Notes: generated by a model not told the origin, from the sequence alone. A stretch of 64,000 nt of DNA from Mytilisepta virgata (GCA_028015205.1 CM051519.1:82977539-83041538); one strand, 5' to 3'; positions 44,601-55,110 are shown, numbered from the stretch's first letter. A program made the numbers and translations.

Positions 44601-47600
44601 AAAAAGCAAGATACATTTTTAAAACCTGATGAATATGCAAATTTATACTGGTGCAGTAAAGTGTATAACCTTGTTTTGTAAAAAATGGAATGTGGATTTC
44701 ATTAATCAACGAAAAATAAGCATTTGTTTATTTATGTGTTTATTTGTTAGTTTTGTAAAGGGATTTTTTTGGCAATGAATTGAATATAGATATGCAAAGA
44801 TATCTGATTATATTATGTGTTTTTAATTAGAGTAATTTCTTGGGCTGTGCCTCTTGCTTGGGAAATGATTATAATTGTTCTTACAATACTATGTTTTGAT
44901 TTGTAATTAAAAGAAACTCAAGTACATTATCATAAAATTATCCCTGATGATATCTTCTACTGAATGTATTTTGATTTACTGTATACTATAGCGAGTTTAA
45001 GTAAATAAAAGGTCCAGCAGTTTGGGTCCAACTTTGATGATTCTGATAATTATAATGCAACTGGCATATTTACTACCTAAATAAAGGGTGCTGAATATTT
45101 TGTTCGATTTTCATCTAGTAGCATCTCGTCTACTGGTACCCTCGTCTTCAGTTGCAATGACAGTTTGTATTATTTTCTGGTTCAAGGTGTTAATGAAGGT
45201 GTTCATGAAGTCACGTTCTCCATAGATTAGTTGCCAAAAATCATCCTTCATAAAATATGCTAGAAATGTGCGAGTTTCATGACTTTTCAGGATATTATCT
45301 TTCTACATGTACGATAAAAACAATATATGTAAATCTCACATACCTACCTGTTTCTAAGGCTCATACAAATAAAGTGTACATTTTCCAACAATGTTCATAT
45401 ACCCGGTAGAGTGTATATGTATGTGTTCTAAATCTACAATAAAAACTTACTGTCTGCATAAGGATCCTCTGCTTCATCTGTATTGGAGCTGCCACCTGTT
45501 CTTGTTGACTCATCATCTTTTGTTATATCTTTCAAAGATAAAAACTTGTGTAACATACATGTAGTTGCATTTGGAATTAAAATAAAGAAATGAAAAATTT
45601 CGGAGATGACTTTTCTGACAGAAATAAAATAGAAATATGCTGTATGGCATTCTGTTTTAAAGTGGACAAAATAATGTCTAGCATTAACATATTCATTCTT
45701 TTATTCAGATAACTAAAGGCTCCCAGGAGCCTGTATCACTCACCAGGATATCATTTACAGTGAATAAATTGTTCAATTATATCCATTTTGGTTGGCATGT
45801 TCGAATATTTCTATCAAGTTTTGCTGCACAGTTTGGTTCCAATTGGCTTAATGATATCAGGCAAGAAGATCTTTAAGTAAATTTCCAACAGGGTCCTATG
45901 TTCGGCTCTGGCAGCCATCTTTGATGGCAGGCAGAGTCATCAGATATAATTCTGAAATAGGACCACCTAAAGATGATTGCTGCAAAAATCAGTTCCAATT
46001 GGCTCAGTGGTTTCAGTGAATTTGCCATAGGGTCGTATGTTAAACTAAGTTTGCCTATGGCTGCCATCATGGATGGCGTTCTGGGTCATTGGATGCAATT
46101 CTGATAAAGGACCATCTAAGGACCAATGCTATCAAATTTTGTTCCAAATGGCTTATTGATTTCAGACAAGAAGATTTTAAAGTCAATTTCCCATAGGGTC
46201 CTATGTTAAACTATGTTTGGCTCTGGTGGCCATCTTTGATTGGCAGGCAGGGTCATCAGATATATTCTGAAAGAGAACCACCTAAGGATCATTGCTGCCA
46301 AATTTGGTTCCATTTGGCTGGGTGGTTTTATACAAGTTCAGCTCAGGATGGTGGGTCATCAGATACAATTCTGAAAGAAGACCACCTAAGGATCATTCCT
46401 GCCAAATTTGGTTCCAACTGGTTTACTGATTTCAGAAGAGAAGATCTCTAAGTGAATTTCCCATAGGGTACAATGTTAAACTAAGTTTGCCTGTGATGGC
46501 CATCTTGGATGATGGCCCAGGTCACTGGATACAACTCTGATTTAGGACTATACAAGGTGAGCTAAAAACGCAATGGCACTGGCAAGAACTCAAATTATTT
46601 TATGAGCTATTCAAATGATTGATTTGCAACACTAAAAACAAGAGGGCAACTCAATATTTATTTCATAGTCTGTAACAAAAACAAAAAATAAAGAAATGAC
46701 AGAAAACAAATCATATAGGGTCAGCAAGATTACATTTCTAAAATATTTCACATGTTTCTTTTTAATGTCCATGCCAAGGTAGAAATCCCTTACAAGTATT
46801 AATACCCCTTTTCCATCATTCTTTTGGAAAATATTAAAGATTTTATTAAAATTAGTACATCCACAAAATATCTTTTTTACATAGAGATGTAACAGAAAAT
46901 ATTTAAATCTGACACCAAATAAAATGAAAGTCAAAACTGCTGAACCTAAATTACACATGTGCCTAACATATGCATTATTTTGATGTTTATATTCATTATT
47001 TATTAGTTTTTATTCTCCTGCTACTATAGGCTAAATCTTATCATCCAATATTTCCTTCATTATTTGGACGTTCATATTTTTTTTCAGTACCACGTATGTA
47101 ATATATAGCCATATTCAGGAACAAAAATCAAACCGTCTATGATCAAATTATTCAAACTGTAATCTATATTTACATTTAGTTCAATATAAAAAATAGGAAT
47201 ATTTTGATGGGATGTCTTCTGACATAAAAACATCTGATAACAAATGGTCTTCTGTCATATTGGTTTGGTCCACGGGATGTTTTAGATCATATCACATTTA
47301 CATATGTTAAATTGGGAAATTATGCCCTTTACCTCTGTTACCATTTTTCTATTTAAACAAGAGGCTCATCAGAGCCTGTATCGCTCACCTGGAGTCTGGT
47401 TTTCATTGGACAATTAATCAACTATTTGACCAAGTTTGTTGCAATTGGTTCAATTGTTCAGGAAAAATTTGTTGAAGATTTATTTTTCATAAGGTTTAAT
47501 GTTAAAATATGTTCCCTGATGGTGGAGGTCCTGGCAGGAAGTTGATAAAATTGACCAGGAATAAGGGTGAACCTTAAATAAATGTAACAGAACCCGACCT

Positions 47601-50600
47601 CAAATTACACAAACCAATAACTCCTAAATAGAATTTGGGATTCCCTTCATGGCAAACATTTTTCAATTTACATTTCACTTCTACCTCAAATAGTTTTAGA
47701 AATAAATGCAAAAATGTTAAAATTTTGAAAATTTGACAAAAAAAAGGGAAATTACTCCTAAATAGGTTTTGGAATTTCCTTTAAAATTTCAGGGTATGTA
47801 GATCTCAACATGGCAAACATTTTTCAAATTTACATTTCACTTCTATCTCAAATAGTTTTGGAGCTGATCAATTTTACCCCGTCAGATTTTTTTTATATCT
47901 GTAACGGTTTTTAAGTTATAAGCCAAAAACAACACATGCACCCCTATATTCTATTTTTAGCTACGACATCATATTTTATGTAAGATCAAAATAAATTGAG
48001 GATCATTTGTAGAGGACATGTCATAGATCATTCCTATTAAGTTTCAAACCAATCGGCACAGCGGTTTCAGAAGAAAAGATTTTTGAATGAAAAAATTTTG
48101 AAAATTTGACAAAAAAAGGGCAACAACTCCTAAAGAGGTTTTGGGATTTCCTTTAAAATTTCAGGGTAGGTAGATCTCAACATGGCAAACATTTTTCAAA
48201 TTTACATTTCACTTCTATCTCAAATAGTTTTGGAGCTAAATGACGAAAAATGTAAAAATTTTGAAAATTTGACGAAAAAAGGGCAATAACTCATACATGG
48301 GTTTTGGAATTCCCTTCAAAATTTCATGCTGATCAATTTTACCCTGTCAGATTTTTGATATCTGTAATGGTTTTCGAGTTATTAGCAAAAAACAGCAATT
48401 TACCCCTATGTTCTATTTTTAGCTACAGTGGCCATGTTTTTCATCGGATCAATATAAAATGAGGATCGTTTGTAGAGGACATGTCATAAATCATTCCTGT
48501 TAAGTTTCAAACCAATCGGCCCAGCGGTTTCAGAGGAGAAGATTTTTTAATGAAAAGCTAACGACGGACGGACGACGGACACCAAGTGATGGCAAAAGCT
48601 CATCCTGGCAATAGCCAGGTGAGCTAAAAAGTATATAGTTTTACAATGTCCCCAAATGACAAAGAAGTTAAATAAGAGATAACAAGTGCCTGGTATAGTT
48701 ACCTTTTTGTGTCATCACCATTTTTTTTGCCTCATCTAACTTTCAAGAACAGAATTTTGGAAGTATTTATTCAAATCATTACAGAAATGAATCCTAAATG
48801 TATACATGTACTGTTGTCTCTGTTTAAATTTGTAATTCAAATTTGAACTACACTGACAAGTGTAGTTTGACACATTTCCCAGTTTTATAATACATGTATG
48901 GAATGTGCTCCAATGCCAGCATAAACTCATACATATATGACAAAAGGTTGTCATACAATTAAGAGAATTCTCAGACATATAACCCATATGATTTCATTGT
49001 GATACATATTTAGAACATATCAATCTAGAGGTCAAATTACGCAAATAAAAGAATTTTATTATTACACATTTTTTTCTGCAGCAGAAAAACACAAATTTAT
49101 ATCATGTCCAGTGATGATAACCCGTATCTAGTGATCCCTCAATCCGATCATAACAAACTTTTGTGACCAACACCATGAAAAAAAAGTAAATATCTCTATT
49201 CCATGCATACACATGGATGAGATAAAACTGAAGAAAGAGATAAACTGACTCATGCATGCGTTCTTACCAATCCATGATAAAATACGACTTTGTCTTCTCC
49301 ATTGTCTCAATGAATCAAACCAATCTGTGGACATTCATGGGTTTAATACAGTGTAATTTTTCCACTATATAACTTCATAACTTGAGATACAAGTATTTTT
49401 AAACATTGTAACCAACATTAAAATGGCTATCCTGTCATCTATTACAAACAAGACCCTTCCAAGAGCCTGAATCGCTCACATGTTATCTTTTGTGTACCGG
49501 TAGATTTGGCATCAACAAGATTATTTTTGCTATTTAATGTATACCGTGCAATTTTATCCTTAATATTGACCTGTACAGCTAAAATATAGAATCCTGAACC
49601 AAAATAGATATGGTTGCTAGGGACTTTTTCATCGGTTGCTATGGACTTTTTCAAATACCTTGACCCTTGACCTTTCTTCATGACTTGTACAGGTAAATTA
49701 TAAGGTTCTTAACCCAAATAAATATGATTGCTAGGGACTTTTTCATCGGTTGCTATGGAATTTTTCAATGACCTTGACCCCTGATGCTCCATTTTACTTG
49801 TACAGCTACCATTTAATTTTTTTGAAGTAATGCCCTAAACATCTGTGACAATGTCAGACAATTATTTTCTATTTACATGTAAATAAACTTTCAAGGTCAA
49901 AAACTCATATAAAGGGCCAATTGACGATTTTGGTTTTCGAGATATGAGCCAAAAAGTGCATTTTCACCTATGTTCTATTTTTAGTCAAGGCAGCCATGTT
50001 TCTCGATGGACAAGAAAATAAACCATAAAATTTATACTAGATACCCTAAGGATCTTTCAGCCTAAGTTTGGCTGAAATTGATTCTGTAGTTTCAGAGGAG
50101 GAGATTTTTAAAAGTTTACAAAGATGACGAAAAAAATGTGAAAAAATTGTCCTTAAAGGACAAAAACTCCTATAAGGGGTCAATTGACGATTTTGGTAAT
50201 GTTGACTTATTTGTAGATCTTACTTTGCTGAACATTTTTGTTTTTTACAGTTTGTATTTGTCTATAACAATATTCAATATAACAACCTAAAACTGCAAAA
50301 TTTCCTTAAAATTAACAATTTTAAGAGGCAATAACCCAACATAGGGTTGACCGATTCGTCTGGAAATTTCATAGCAGGTAGATCTTGACCTGTTGAACAT
50401 TTTTATCCCTGTCAGTTTTGCTCTAAATGCTTTAGTTTTTGAGATATAAGCCGAAAACTGCAGTTTACCCCCATGTTCTATTTTTAGCCATGGTGGCCAT
50501 GTTTCTCGACGGACATGAAAATAAACCACACATTTTATTCTAGATACCCTAAGGATCATTCAAACTAAGTATGTCTGTAATTGGTTCAGTGGTTTCAAAG

Positions 50601-53594
50601 GAGAAGATCTTTGAAAAAGTTTACAGCGGACGGACGGACGAACGACATATGGCAAGTGATGGACACTTGAGGTGACAGGTGAGCTAAAAATATTACAAAA
50701 TAATAGTACATTCAATAATTAATTTGAAAAACATCTCATCTTTCAAAGATCAAAAACATATCATACATAGTTAAATCCACTGTAAAATCTCTACAGGTTT
50801 AAATTGAGGAATTTATAGACTAGTCTTTTAAATAAATGCACTGACCTACATGTAAAAATACATTTTTGTCATGTTGAAAATAGATTTTTCAAATAATTTC
50901 AAGTACACCAAAAATATAAAAAATCTTGGTTCAGCAAATGCAGGTTTGAGTATACTAAATGGTTTCTAGAACACAAAGAAGGATAATGAAAGAAAAAACA
51001 TGGAAAAAAGATTCAACGCTCATATCAAATAGCTATGGAGATGAACAAAACACTAGTTAGCTAGGTATCATTTGTGCTATATATTCTAAATTTTACACAG
51101 CACTTAAACATACCTTTAGTTTTAGGATGTTCTGCAATATTTATAGTGCCAAGTGCAGGATACTCCTCCTTTAGTTTGTTAATTCTATCTATTATTTCCT
51201 GTTTGTGGCTTTTGGCAGATTTACCCAACTTTTCATTTTTAAGAGTCTCTAGAATAAACTTCTCTACATCTGGAATGAAAAAACAAAGAATATTGTTACA
51301 ATAGAAGTCAGTGATTTCTATAAAAATATATTTAATAACAATAAAAAGAATTTACAATTACTTACAACAATATTTATAACAAAATTTAGTGTTAATTTTA
51401 TCCCTTCACAACTACCGAATATATTCTCCAATATAAATGTCAATTCTTCTCCCTAATCTATGTAATTCGCTTTCCAAAATATTTACGATGCAAATCCAAG
51501 CAGTTTCTTTGAAGTAGTAATACATATAATAAGTTGTAACCAGTTACCAGTACCCATCTGACAATACATGGTGTGTGTTACATTTATATACCTTATACAA
51601 AGAATCTTCTAGAAGTTTGACAAACATCCAGAAAGACTCAAAAGACCAGATAATAAGTGCACTCAATTTTTCTTTGATAAGATCATGAGGGAGGGCTGTA
51701 TATAAAAATCATAAAATTACCACAGCAGTTACTTGATAATTTACTGTTTGCAATTCATCCAAAATGTTGAGAGAATTTATGCCTGAATTTTCATAAACTT
51801 TATTACAATAGACATGTTCATTTATACAAGTAAGAGAACTTGTAAAAAGAAGAGACAATTTAGTGGTGATTCATTTGCTAGAGGCAGAAATAAAACGAAA
51901 ATTGTATGGATTTTTATGTAATTTAGATATAAACCAGTACATCATAGGAACATTTCAATGTTGGGTAGAAACTTTAGTTTCTTTATCAATGTAGTACTTT
52001 TTTCAGATTATCACAACCTTATTAGCTGCTTTATGATATCTGCTGAAAATGATTATATTTTAACAAAATGCCTACCTTTTAGCCTTTATTTCCCACCAAA
52101 CGGTTTTATTGGCTCATTTTAGTCCCATTTTCTGATGAAATCATGTTACCCCTGTCCATAACTGACATACATTTGTATAATTTCTGCTAAATTTGACATA
52201 TCCATTCCGGAGATAATTTGGAACTCATTTATTTATTGGAAATACCTTGGAGTCAAGTACATGTATGTGAGGATAGGAAAACTCTGGTAAGTTCCAAATT
52301 ATCTTTGGGACTAAAATGAGCTAATAAAAGCGTTTGGTGGGAAATAATGGCTAAAAGGTAAGCATTTTGTTAAAATATATCCATTTTACTGCAGAAATGA
52401 GGAAAAAAGCAGACTGAATGGAGAATAGAAAAAAATTCTGACGATTTGAAATTTGGCGCTCTTGGAATTGATATCTCCCTTTTGTTGTGGCATTACATAT
52501 ATATATATATATAGGGGCCGAAAGGGTCACAGATGACATACTGTGTCGATTGTAACAAGCCCCTGTGATTGAGCACAAAAGTTGGTGGCATATGATCCCA
52601 AGACTTTGTTTATCATTCTTTTATGATACAAGGAGCCATTATTTTTCTTAAAACCATTTCTTATCTCTGTTTTAACTCGGATAAATTACATTTAGAGGCC
52701 AAAAATATGCACATACGAAGGTTGTCTGCAAAGTAGACGGGATGTTAATAATATTTCACCATGTGATCTATTAACCAATGGAAAAATGTCTAAAAATACC
52801 AGGGTTATCGAAAACACGTCTGTCATATATCTTGCGTACATATAAGTAGAGCAAGGGCCAAGGTCATTCAACTAGCAAGTACAAATAAAAAAAGCTACCA
52901 ATGTGACAGGTTTTAGTCGTAAATTTCTTTTCACACTAAGAGATTTGGAGTAAATGACTTGATAAAGTATATATTTTATTGATGTATCTGAAAGATCAGA
53001 CTGAAAGATATACAATCATTAGGTGATCAAAAATGCATGCCACCACCATACTGTGGTCGTGCATAGGTACTTGTGGACAGGATACCCCTGTATTGTACCC
53101 CTATAGCAGGTACCGCCTATGGGTGAAAATTTAAAAAAAAAAATTTTGATTTTTTTAATTATTTTGCATCAGATTATGTGCACAATTATAGACAAACACC
53201 ACTGAAATATTTGCTGATCGAGTGATACATTATATTGAGAGAAGGTAAGTCACTTCCAGTTTGCTTAGCAGAGGTACATAACATGTACCACTTGGTTATT
53301 GACTCAATACTATCAATTAAAATAGATCCTACCTTTAATGTCTGTGGCTTCTTTCCTTCCAATAATGAATATACTTTTTCTAGATACACATATTTATTAC
53401 ATTCTTGTGCATTTACTATCGTTAATCACTGTTTTCACATGCAATATTACCTTCATCGTGGACATTTTGAAACACTCAGATCAGAAAAGCCAGAAGTTAC
53501 AAATATTACTCACCACTTTTATCTGGAGCTTTATATTTTGATAAAATATCCATCAGATCAACATATTCTGTATATGAAGGCTCTTCCAAATTTT
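29050..53594 (-). CDS. SKAP2: SKAP1/2-like Src kinase-associated adaptor (5' partial)
   Basis: Seven exons join in phase: 53594-53514, 51269-51114, 45528-45451, 44016-43933, 37484-37285, 32609-32501 and 29666-29050, giving about 441 residues without the first coding exon. In order: a helical N-terminal segment starting DVEKFILETLKNEKLGKSAK (like the SKAP dimerisation region); an acidic linker ending EDPYAD; a PH domain (KAGFLEKK, MQKRWCVIKGNIFYYFPDK, TSKSDVDEWKNAVHKAS); a stalk with five acidic tyrosine sites (DIYEP, EIYDDG, DIYEAE, ELYDDG, EEYDDC) and three proline blocks; and a C-terminal SH3 domain with KWDCTA, SWWVGEL and GLVPKSYL. SKAPs are cytosolic adaptors that bind phosphoinositides by PH and partners such as ADAP by SH3, and are phosphorylated by Src-family kinases. 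Whether it matches SKAP1 or SKAP2 cannot be settled; invertebrates usually have one. The proline blocks and repeated YDD sites are more extensive than I recall for vertebrate SKAPs. Confidence 0.92.
30157..30926 (+). repeat. GCTCACCTGG-family repeat
   Basis: It runs from ACTAGAGGTTCTCAAGAGCC / GCTCACCTGG to GCTCACCTGGCC and AAAGGCCAGGTGATGAAAAA. Four diverged units with GGACCATTGCTGCCAAGTC. It lies in the last SKAP intron. Confidence 0.8.
30935..31400 (+). repeat. Dispersed repeat with two internal units
   Basis: It starts GTGTCCATGGGACACGGATG and ends GGACAGACAGACAAGGGTA. Between are two related blocks with GTTTGGTGGTAAT and TTCATAACATTTG, or a close variant. It is a different family from the GCTCACCTGG repeats; identity not known to me. 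Confidence 0.6.
31533..32243 (-). repeat. GCTCACCTGG-family repeat, reverse orientation
   Basis: On the plus strand it begins TTTTAGCTCAACTGACCT, the complement of a right end, and ends GGCCTCTAGTT, the complement of a left end. It is the only clear copy in this orientation in the window. Confidence 0.7.
32244..33999. other. SKAP intron sequence around exon f
   Basis: Apart from exon f (32501-32609), nothing is recognised. AT-rich. Confidence 0.35.
32501..32609 (-). CDS. SKAP2: SKAP exon f: PH C-terminal helix
   Basis: The acceptor is TTACTATTTCCAG and the donor GTAATAG; 109 nt, phase 0 to 1. It encodes FMSTSKSDVDEWKNAVHKAS, whose Trp is the invariant PH helix tryptophan, and then an acidic run KDDEDDND. 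Confidence 0.93.
34000..34246 (+). mobile_element. tRNA-derived SINE, V/Meta-type body
   Basis: The head has an A-box-like TGGCCACGTGGTCAAGG (34011-34027) and a B-box GTTCGAATC (34061-34069). The body contains TGGCTTCCTCCACCAATAAA and TGGCCGCCGCGAAATAG, ending AACTAAACAAACAAA. This is the plan of widespread molluscan SINEs (RUDI/Meta-like; family named from memory). Confidence 0.8.
34851..35998 (+). repeat. GCTCACCTGG-family repeat
   Basis: The left end is ACTAGAGGTCTCAAGAGCC and ACTCACCTGG; the right end is diverged (CAAGTCAAGCTAAAAA). Six to seven units with CATAGGGTCCTATGTTAAAC and GCCATCTTGGTTGACAGTC. It lies in the SKAP intron between exons f and e. Confidence 0.8.
35999..37284. other. 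SKAP intron, nothing supported
   Basis: AT-rich. Two short related blocks with CTTAATTTAGCCAATCG occur near 36391 and 36491. No exon or named element is recognised. Confidence 0.35.
37285..37484 (-). CDS. SKAP2: SKAP exon e: PH domain core
   Basis: The acceptor is TTTTTTTCTAG and the donor GTTATA; 200 nt, phase 1 to 0. It encodes LRNMQKRWCVIKGNIFYYF, then DKTSKKYNGAFRLTEYSFE and KKELCFKLV, the central PH strands. Confidence 0.95.
38046..40524. repeat. 181-bp tandem array, 14 copies, with higher-order structure
   Basis: The anchor GAGGTGCACATC (or GCATATC) recurs at 38072, 38253, 38434, 38615, 38796, 38977, 39158, 39339, 39521, 39702, 39883, 40064, 40246 and 40427. The step is 181, twice 182. 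Units are nearly identical. Shared variants repeat with a 725-bp (four-unit) period in 38977-40426. 181 is not a multiple of three, so the short minus-strand frames are not genes. It sits in the SKAP intron between exons e and d. Confidence 0.97.
40525..40612. mobile_element. Right flank of a pearl/Helitron-like tandem-core element
   Basis: The array ends abruptly in a GC-rich microsatellite of CCCGCC/CCG units (40525-40559). A short unique end follows, with a hairpin CCGGATTTGCAC / GTGCAACCCGG and then CCAAAAA. Tandem core, microsatellite, then a short 3' end with a hairpin is the layout of bivalve pearl-type, Helitron-related elements (inference). Confidence 0.55.
40613..40830 (-). mobile_element. 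Penelope-like pseudo-LTR remnant
   Basis: On the minus strand it reads CACTGCTGGTGG, CCCTGAGGGCATTAACAGCC, CTAAGGCTCTTCC and GGTAACCCTTAGC. These are the same ordered landmarks as the terminal repeats at 6.6 kb and 20.6 kb. It is cut off where the hairpin end of the tandem-core element begins, so the ribozyme part is missing. Confidence 0.55.
40831..42949. other. SKAP intron with simple repeats
   Basis: (TAA)n lies at 41109-41133 and a T/TG-rich tract at 41670-41745. Three to four copies of a GGTGCGAACGTGTGGG-like unit lie at 42275-42333. No exon is supported. Confidence 0.5.
42950..43560. repeat. Degenerate tandem repeat, about 145-160 bp units
   Basis: CACCAACTATGAATNA recurs near 43077 and 43222, and in weaker form near 43378 and 43537. 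It is linked to CATCATGGTCATGCTTTACA, GCTACCGAAGATTTCTATAT and CATCATTTAACAGGAAGTA. About four units; non-coding. Confidence 0.65.
43933..44016 (-). CDS. SKAP2: SKAP exon d: start of the PH domain
   Basis: The acceptor is GATTTGTATTCAG and the donor GTATTG; 84 nt, phase 1 to 1. It encodes NVGAMELTDFTKAGFLEKKR ending PG; KAGFLEKK is the first PH strand. Confidence 0.9.
45451..45528 (-). CDS. SKAP2: SKAP exon c: acidic linker
   Basis: The acceptor is TATCTTTGAAAG (weak pyrimidine tract) and the donor GTAAGT; 78 nt, phase 1 to 1. It encodes ITKDDESTRTGGSSNTDEAE and DPYAD, similar in character to the Y-D-D-P-F-A region of SKAPs. Confidence 0.8.
45711..46567 (+). repeat. GCTCACCTGG-family repeat
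   Basis: It runs from CTAAAGGCTCCCAGGAGCC / CACTCACCAGG to CAAGGTGAGCTAAAAA. Five diverged units with GGACCACCTAAGGATCATT. It lies just outside SKAP exon c. Confidence 0.8.
47355..48630 (+). repeat. GCTCACCTGG-family repeat
   Basis: It runs from AACAAGAGGCTCATCAGAGCC / GCTCACCTGG to ATAGCCAGGTGAGCTAAAAA. The core units contain AAAGGGCAATAACTC, CCCCTATGTTCTATTTTTAG and AAACCAATCGGC, like the second core type of the 14.2-16.2 kb copy. Confidence 0.85.
49446..50690 (+). repeat. GCTCACCTGG-family repeat
   Basis: It runs from AACAAGACCCTTCCAAGAGCC / CGCTCACATG to GACAGGTGAGCTAAAAA. It has internal GTTGCTAGGGACTTTTTCATC and CCATGTTTCTCGA units, and GGACGGACGAACGAC near the end. Confidence 0.8.
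51114..51269 (-). CDS. SKAP2: SKAP exon b: helical dimerisation region
   Basis: The acceptor is TTTTTTCATTCCAG and the donor GTATGT; 156 nt, phase 1 to 1. It encodes DVEKFILETL ... KQEIIDRINKLKEEYPALG, with amphipathic helices and Leu/Ile spacing that match the SKAP N-terminal domain. Confidence 0.9.
52055..52378. mobile_element. Fold-back element, about 324 bp, long terminal inverted repeats
   Basis: The left arm ATATTTTAACAAAATGCC ... ACCTTTTAGCC ... TTTCCCACCAAACG ... TTTTAGTCCCA returns inverted as TGGGACTAAAA ... CGTTTGGTGGGAAA ... GGCTAAAAGGT ... CATTTTGTTAAAATAT. Arms are about 85 bp. No coding capacity. Confidence 0.85.
52515..52567. repeat. Third copy of the 54.6-kb palindrome arm
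   Basis: GGGTCACAGATGACATACTG, GTCGATTGTAACAAG and CCCCTGTG match, in order, the right arm of the palindrome at 54601-54749. An (AT)n run precedes it. Confidence 0.75.
53065..53528 (-). repeat. Inverted duplication, left arm (gene orientation)
   Basis: This arm includes the end of SKAP exon a, its donor and about 450 bp of following intron. It is inverted and repeated at 53770-54492, with a 241-bp spacer. Identity is high (roughly 85-90% by eye). Confidence 0.88.
53514..53594 (-). CDS. SKAP2: SKAP exon a (N-terminal)
   Basis: The acceptor is TTTGGTTAACAG and the donor GTGAGTAA; 81 nt, phase 1 to 1. It encodes NLEEPSYTEYVDLMDILSKY and then KAPDKS. It fits only by phase and position, since SKAP N-termini vary. 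Its last 15 bases and donor lie inside an inverted duplication. Confidence 0.7.
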
Positions 53595-53769
53595 CTGTTA
53601 ACCAAATGAATAATAAAGAAACAGTTTCCCCATTCATTTTCCACCTTTTAACTATTATTGCTTTAGTTTATTAACCTTTTTTCCGCTTTGAAAAGCCCGC
53701 TTAAATTTTCCCATACTATTTATCGTAACACTTGGTCTTTTTTCTTTATTTCAGTACACATTTAGAACT

Positions 53770-54492
53770 CTCCAGATAAAAGCGTGTTGTTAGTGGTGAG
53801 TAATATTTGTAACTTCCGGCTTTTCTGATCTGAGTGATTCAAAATATCCACGACGAAGGTAATATTGCGACTGAAAACACTGATTAACGATTGTAAATGC
53901 ACAAGAATATAATAAATATGTGTATCTAGAAAAAGTATATTCATTATTGGAAGGAAAGAAGCCACATACATTGAAGGTAGGATCTATTTTTATAGATAAT
54001 ATTGAGTGGATAACGAATTGGTACTCTGCTCAGCAAACTGGAAGTGTCTTACCTTCTCTCTATTAATCCTAGACACTTCGGTACCTGGAGATTTCGGTAC
54101 TAAGACTATGGACACTTGGGTACTGAGACATTTCAGTACTGAGACAATTCGGTACTGACAGTTGTGATTTTATAACAGTTCATATATCATTTTATTGATA
54201 AATAACACAAAAACACATTCTTTATTGGGAAAAAATGTATACAAACAATAAACAATTGTCAACAATAATTTTTTTTTCTAGTACCGAATTGTCTTTTTCA
54301 GAGGTACCGAAGTGTCTTGATACCCTCTCTATATAATGTATCACTCGACCCGCAAATATTCCAAATGATGTCTGTCTATAATTCTGCACATATTCTGATG
54401 AAAAATAATTAAAAAAAAGCAAAAAAAAATTTTTTTATGAAATTTTCACCCAAAGTGGGGACTATACACAGGTATCCTGTCCATAAGTACCT
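53770..54492 (+). repeat. Inverted duplication, right arm with nested MITE
   Basis: In plus orientation it starts CTCCAGATAAAAG, the end of SKAP exon a, with an 11-bp insertion and then TGGTGAGTAATATTTG with an intact donor. It follows the left arm to AGGTAC-type sequence, interrupted by the MITE at 54071-54317. It lies upstream of the exon, in antisense. Confidence 0.88.
54071..54317. mobile_element. MITE, 247 bp, with AGACACTTCGGTACC ends
   Basis: A perfect 15-bp inverted terminal repeat AGACACTTCGGTACC / GGTACCGAAGTGTCT, with internal repeats of TTCGGTACTGAGAC type. CTCTCTAT occurs at 54056-54063 and 54325-54332, a candidate 8-bp target duplication with a few extra bases next to each end. 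The left arm of the inverted duplication (near 53235-53245) shows the empty site. hAT-like is inferred from the 8 bp. Confidence 0.8.
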
Positions 54493-54502
54493 ACTATGTT
54501 GT

Positions 54503-54561
54503 CGGGTAATTCAGCGCATTCAAATCATGTTCATGAATAGGACGATGTGCAGAATTACCCG
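54503..54561. repeat. Hairpin, 59 bp
   Basis: CGGGTAATTCAGCGCAT and ATGTGCAGAATTACCCG pair at 15 of 17 positions around a 25-base loop. Function unknown. Confidence 0.7.
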
Positions 54562-54600
54562 AAATAACTGTATGTGGTCGTGTAGATAATTTGAGTGTTG

Positions 54601-54749
54601 TCTCTGCACAGGGACTCGTTACAATTGACACAGTATGTCATCTGTGACTGATCCGGCCCCGATCTATAATGTTACGGTATTATAGATCGGGGCAGGATCA
54701 GTCACAGACGACATACTATGTCAATTGTAACGATCCCCTGTGGTCTCTG
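54601..54749. repeat. Near-perfect 149-bp palindrome
   Basis: Two arms of about 70 bp (54601-54670 and 54679-54749) share GTTACAATTGACA, GTCACAGA and CCCGATCTATAAT in inverted order with an 8-base loop, GTTACGGT. About 90% paired by eye. One arm also occurs at 52515-52567. Confidence 0.9.
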
Positions 54750-55110
54750 TATACCTGTCAATACAGATTTAATGGACTCGTGAAATCCTGACATTTTTTT
54801 TCTCGTCTTTTTTCTAAAGCACCATATTTCTATTTGAATAATTTCTTTTCTTCCTCTTTCATCTCTTCCTTGTTTTGATTTTCATGTCAAATAAGAAAAG
54901 GTCCGAGAATCGAAATGGAGGATTCCGAAAATCATTTCAAGGATATAGCTAAATAAGGTATTTTCTATTTCGTACAGGTCCACAAATCAAACGATTATGA
55001 AATTTAAATGTTAGTTTCTATTGAAAAAGTATTTTATGACGCACAGAAGTAAAATTTATTACGCACATGCAAGAATTATTTAGTACTAGCATGACTAGAT
55101 TTAAATAAAA

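Noticed and set aside
48703..48739. A 37-nt candidate SKAP exon (minus) with GAAAG acceptor and GTAACT donor, encoding LDEAKKMVMTQK
   Set aside because: The exon before it ends at phase 1. Joining them gives a stop in the second codon, while skipping it joins exons b and c in phase.
53235..53609. 124-residue plus-strand frame at the SKAP exon
   Set aside because: It is antisense to SKAP exon a and its intron; the mirrored frame at 53762-53971 only reflects the inverted duplication.
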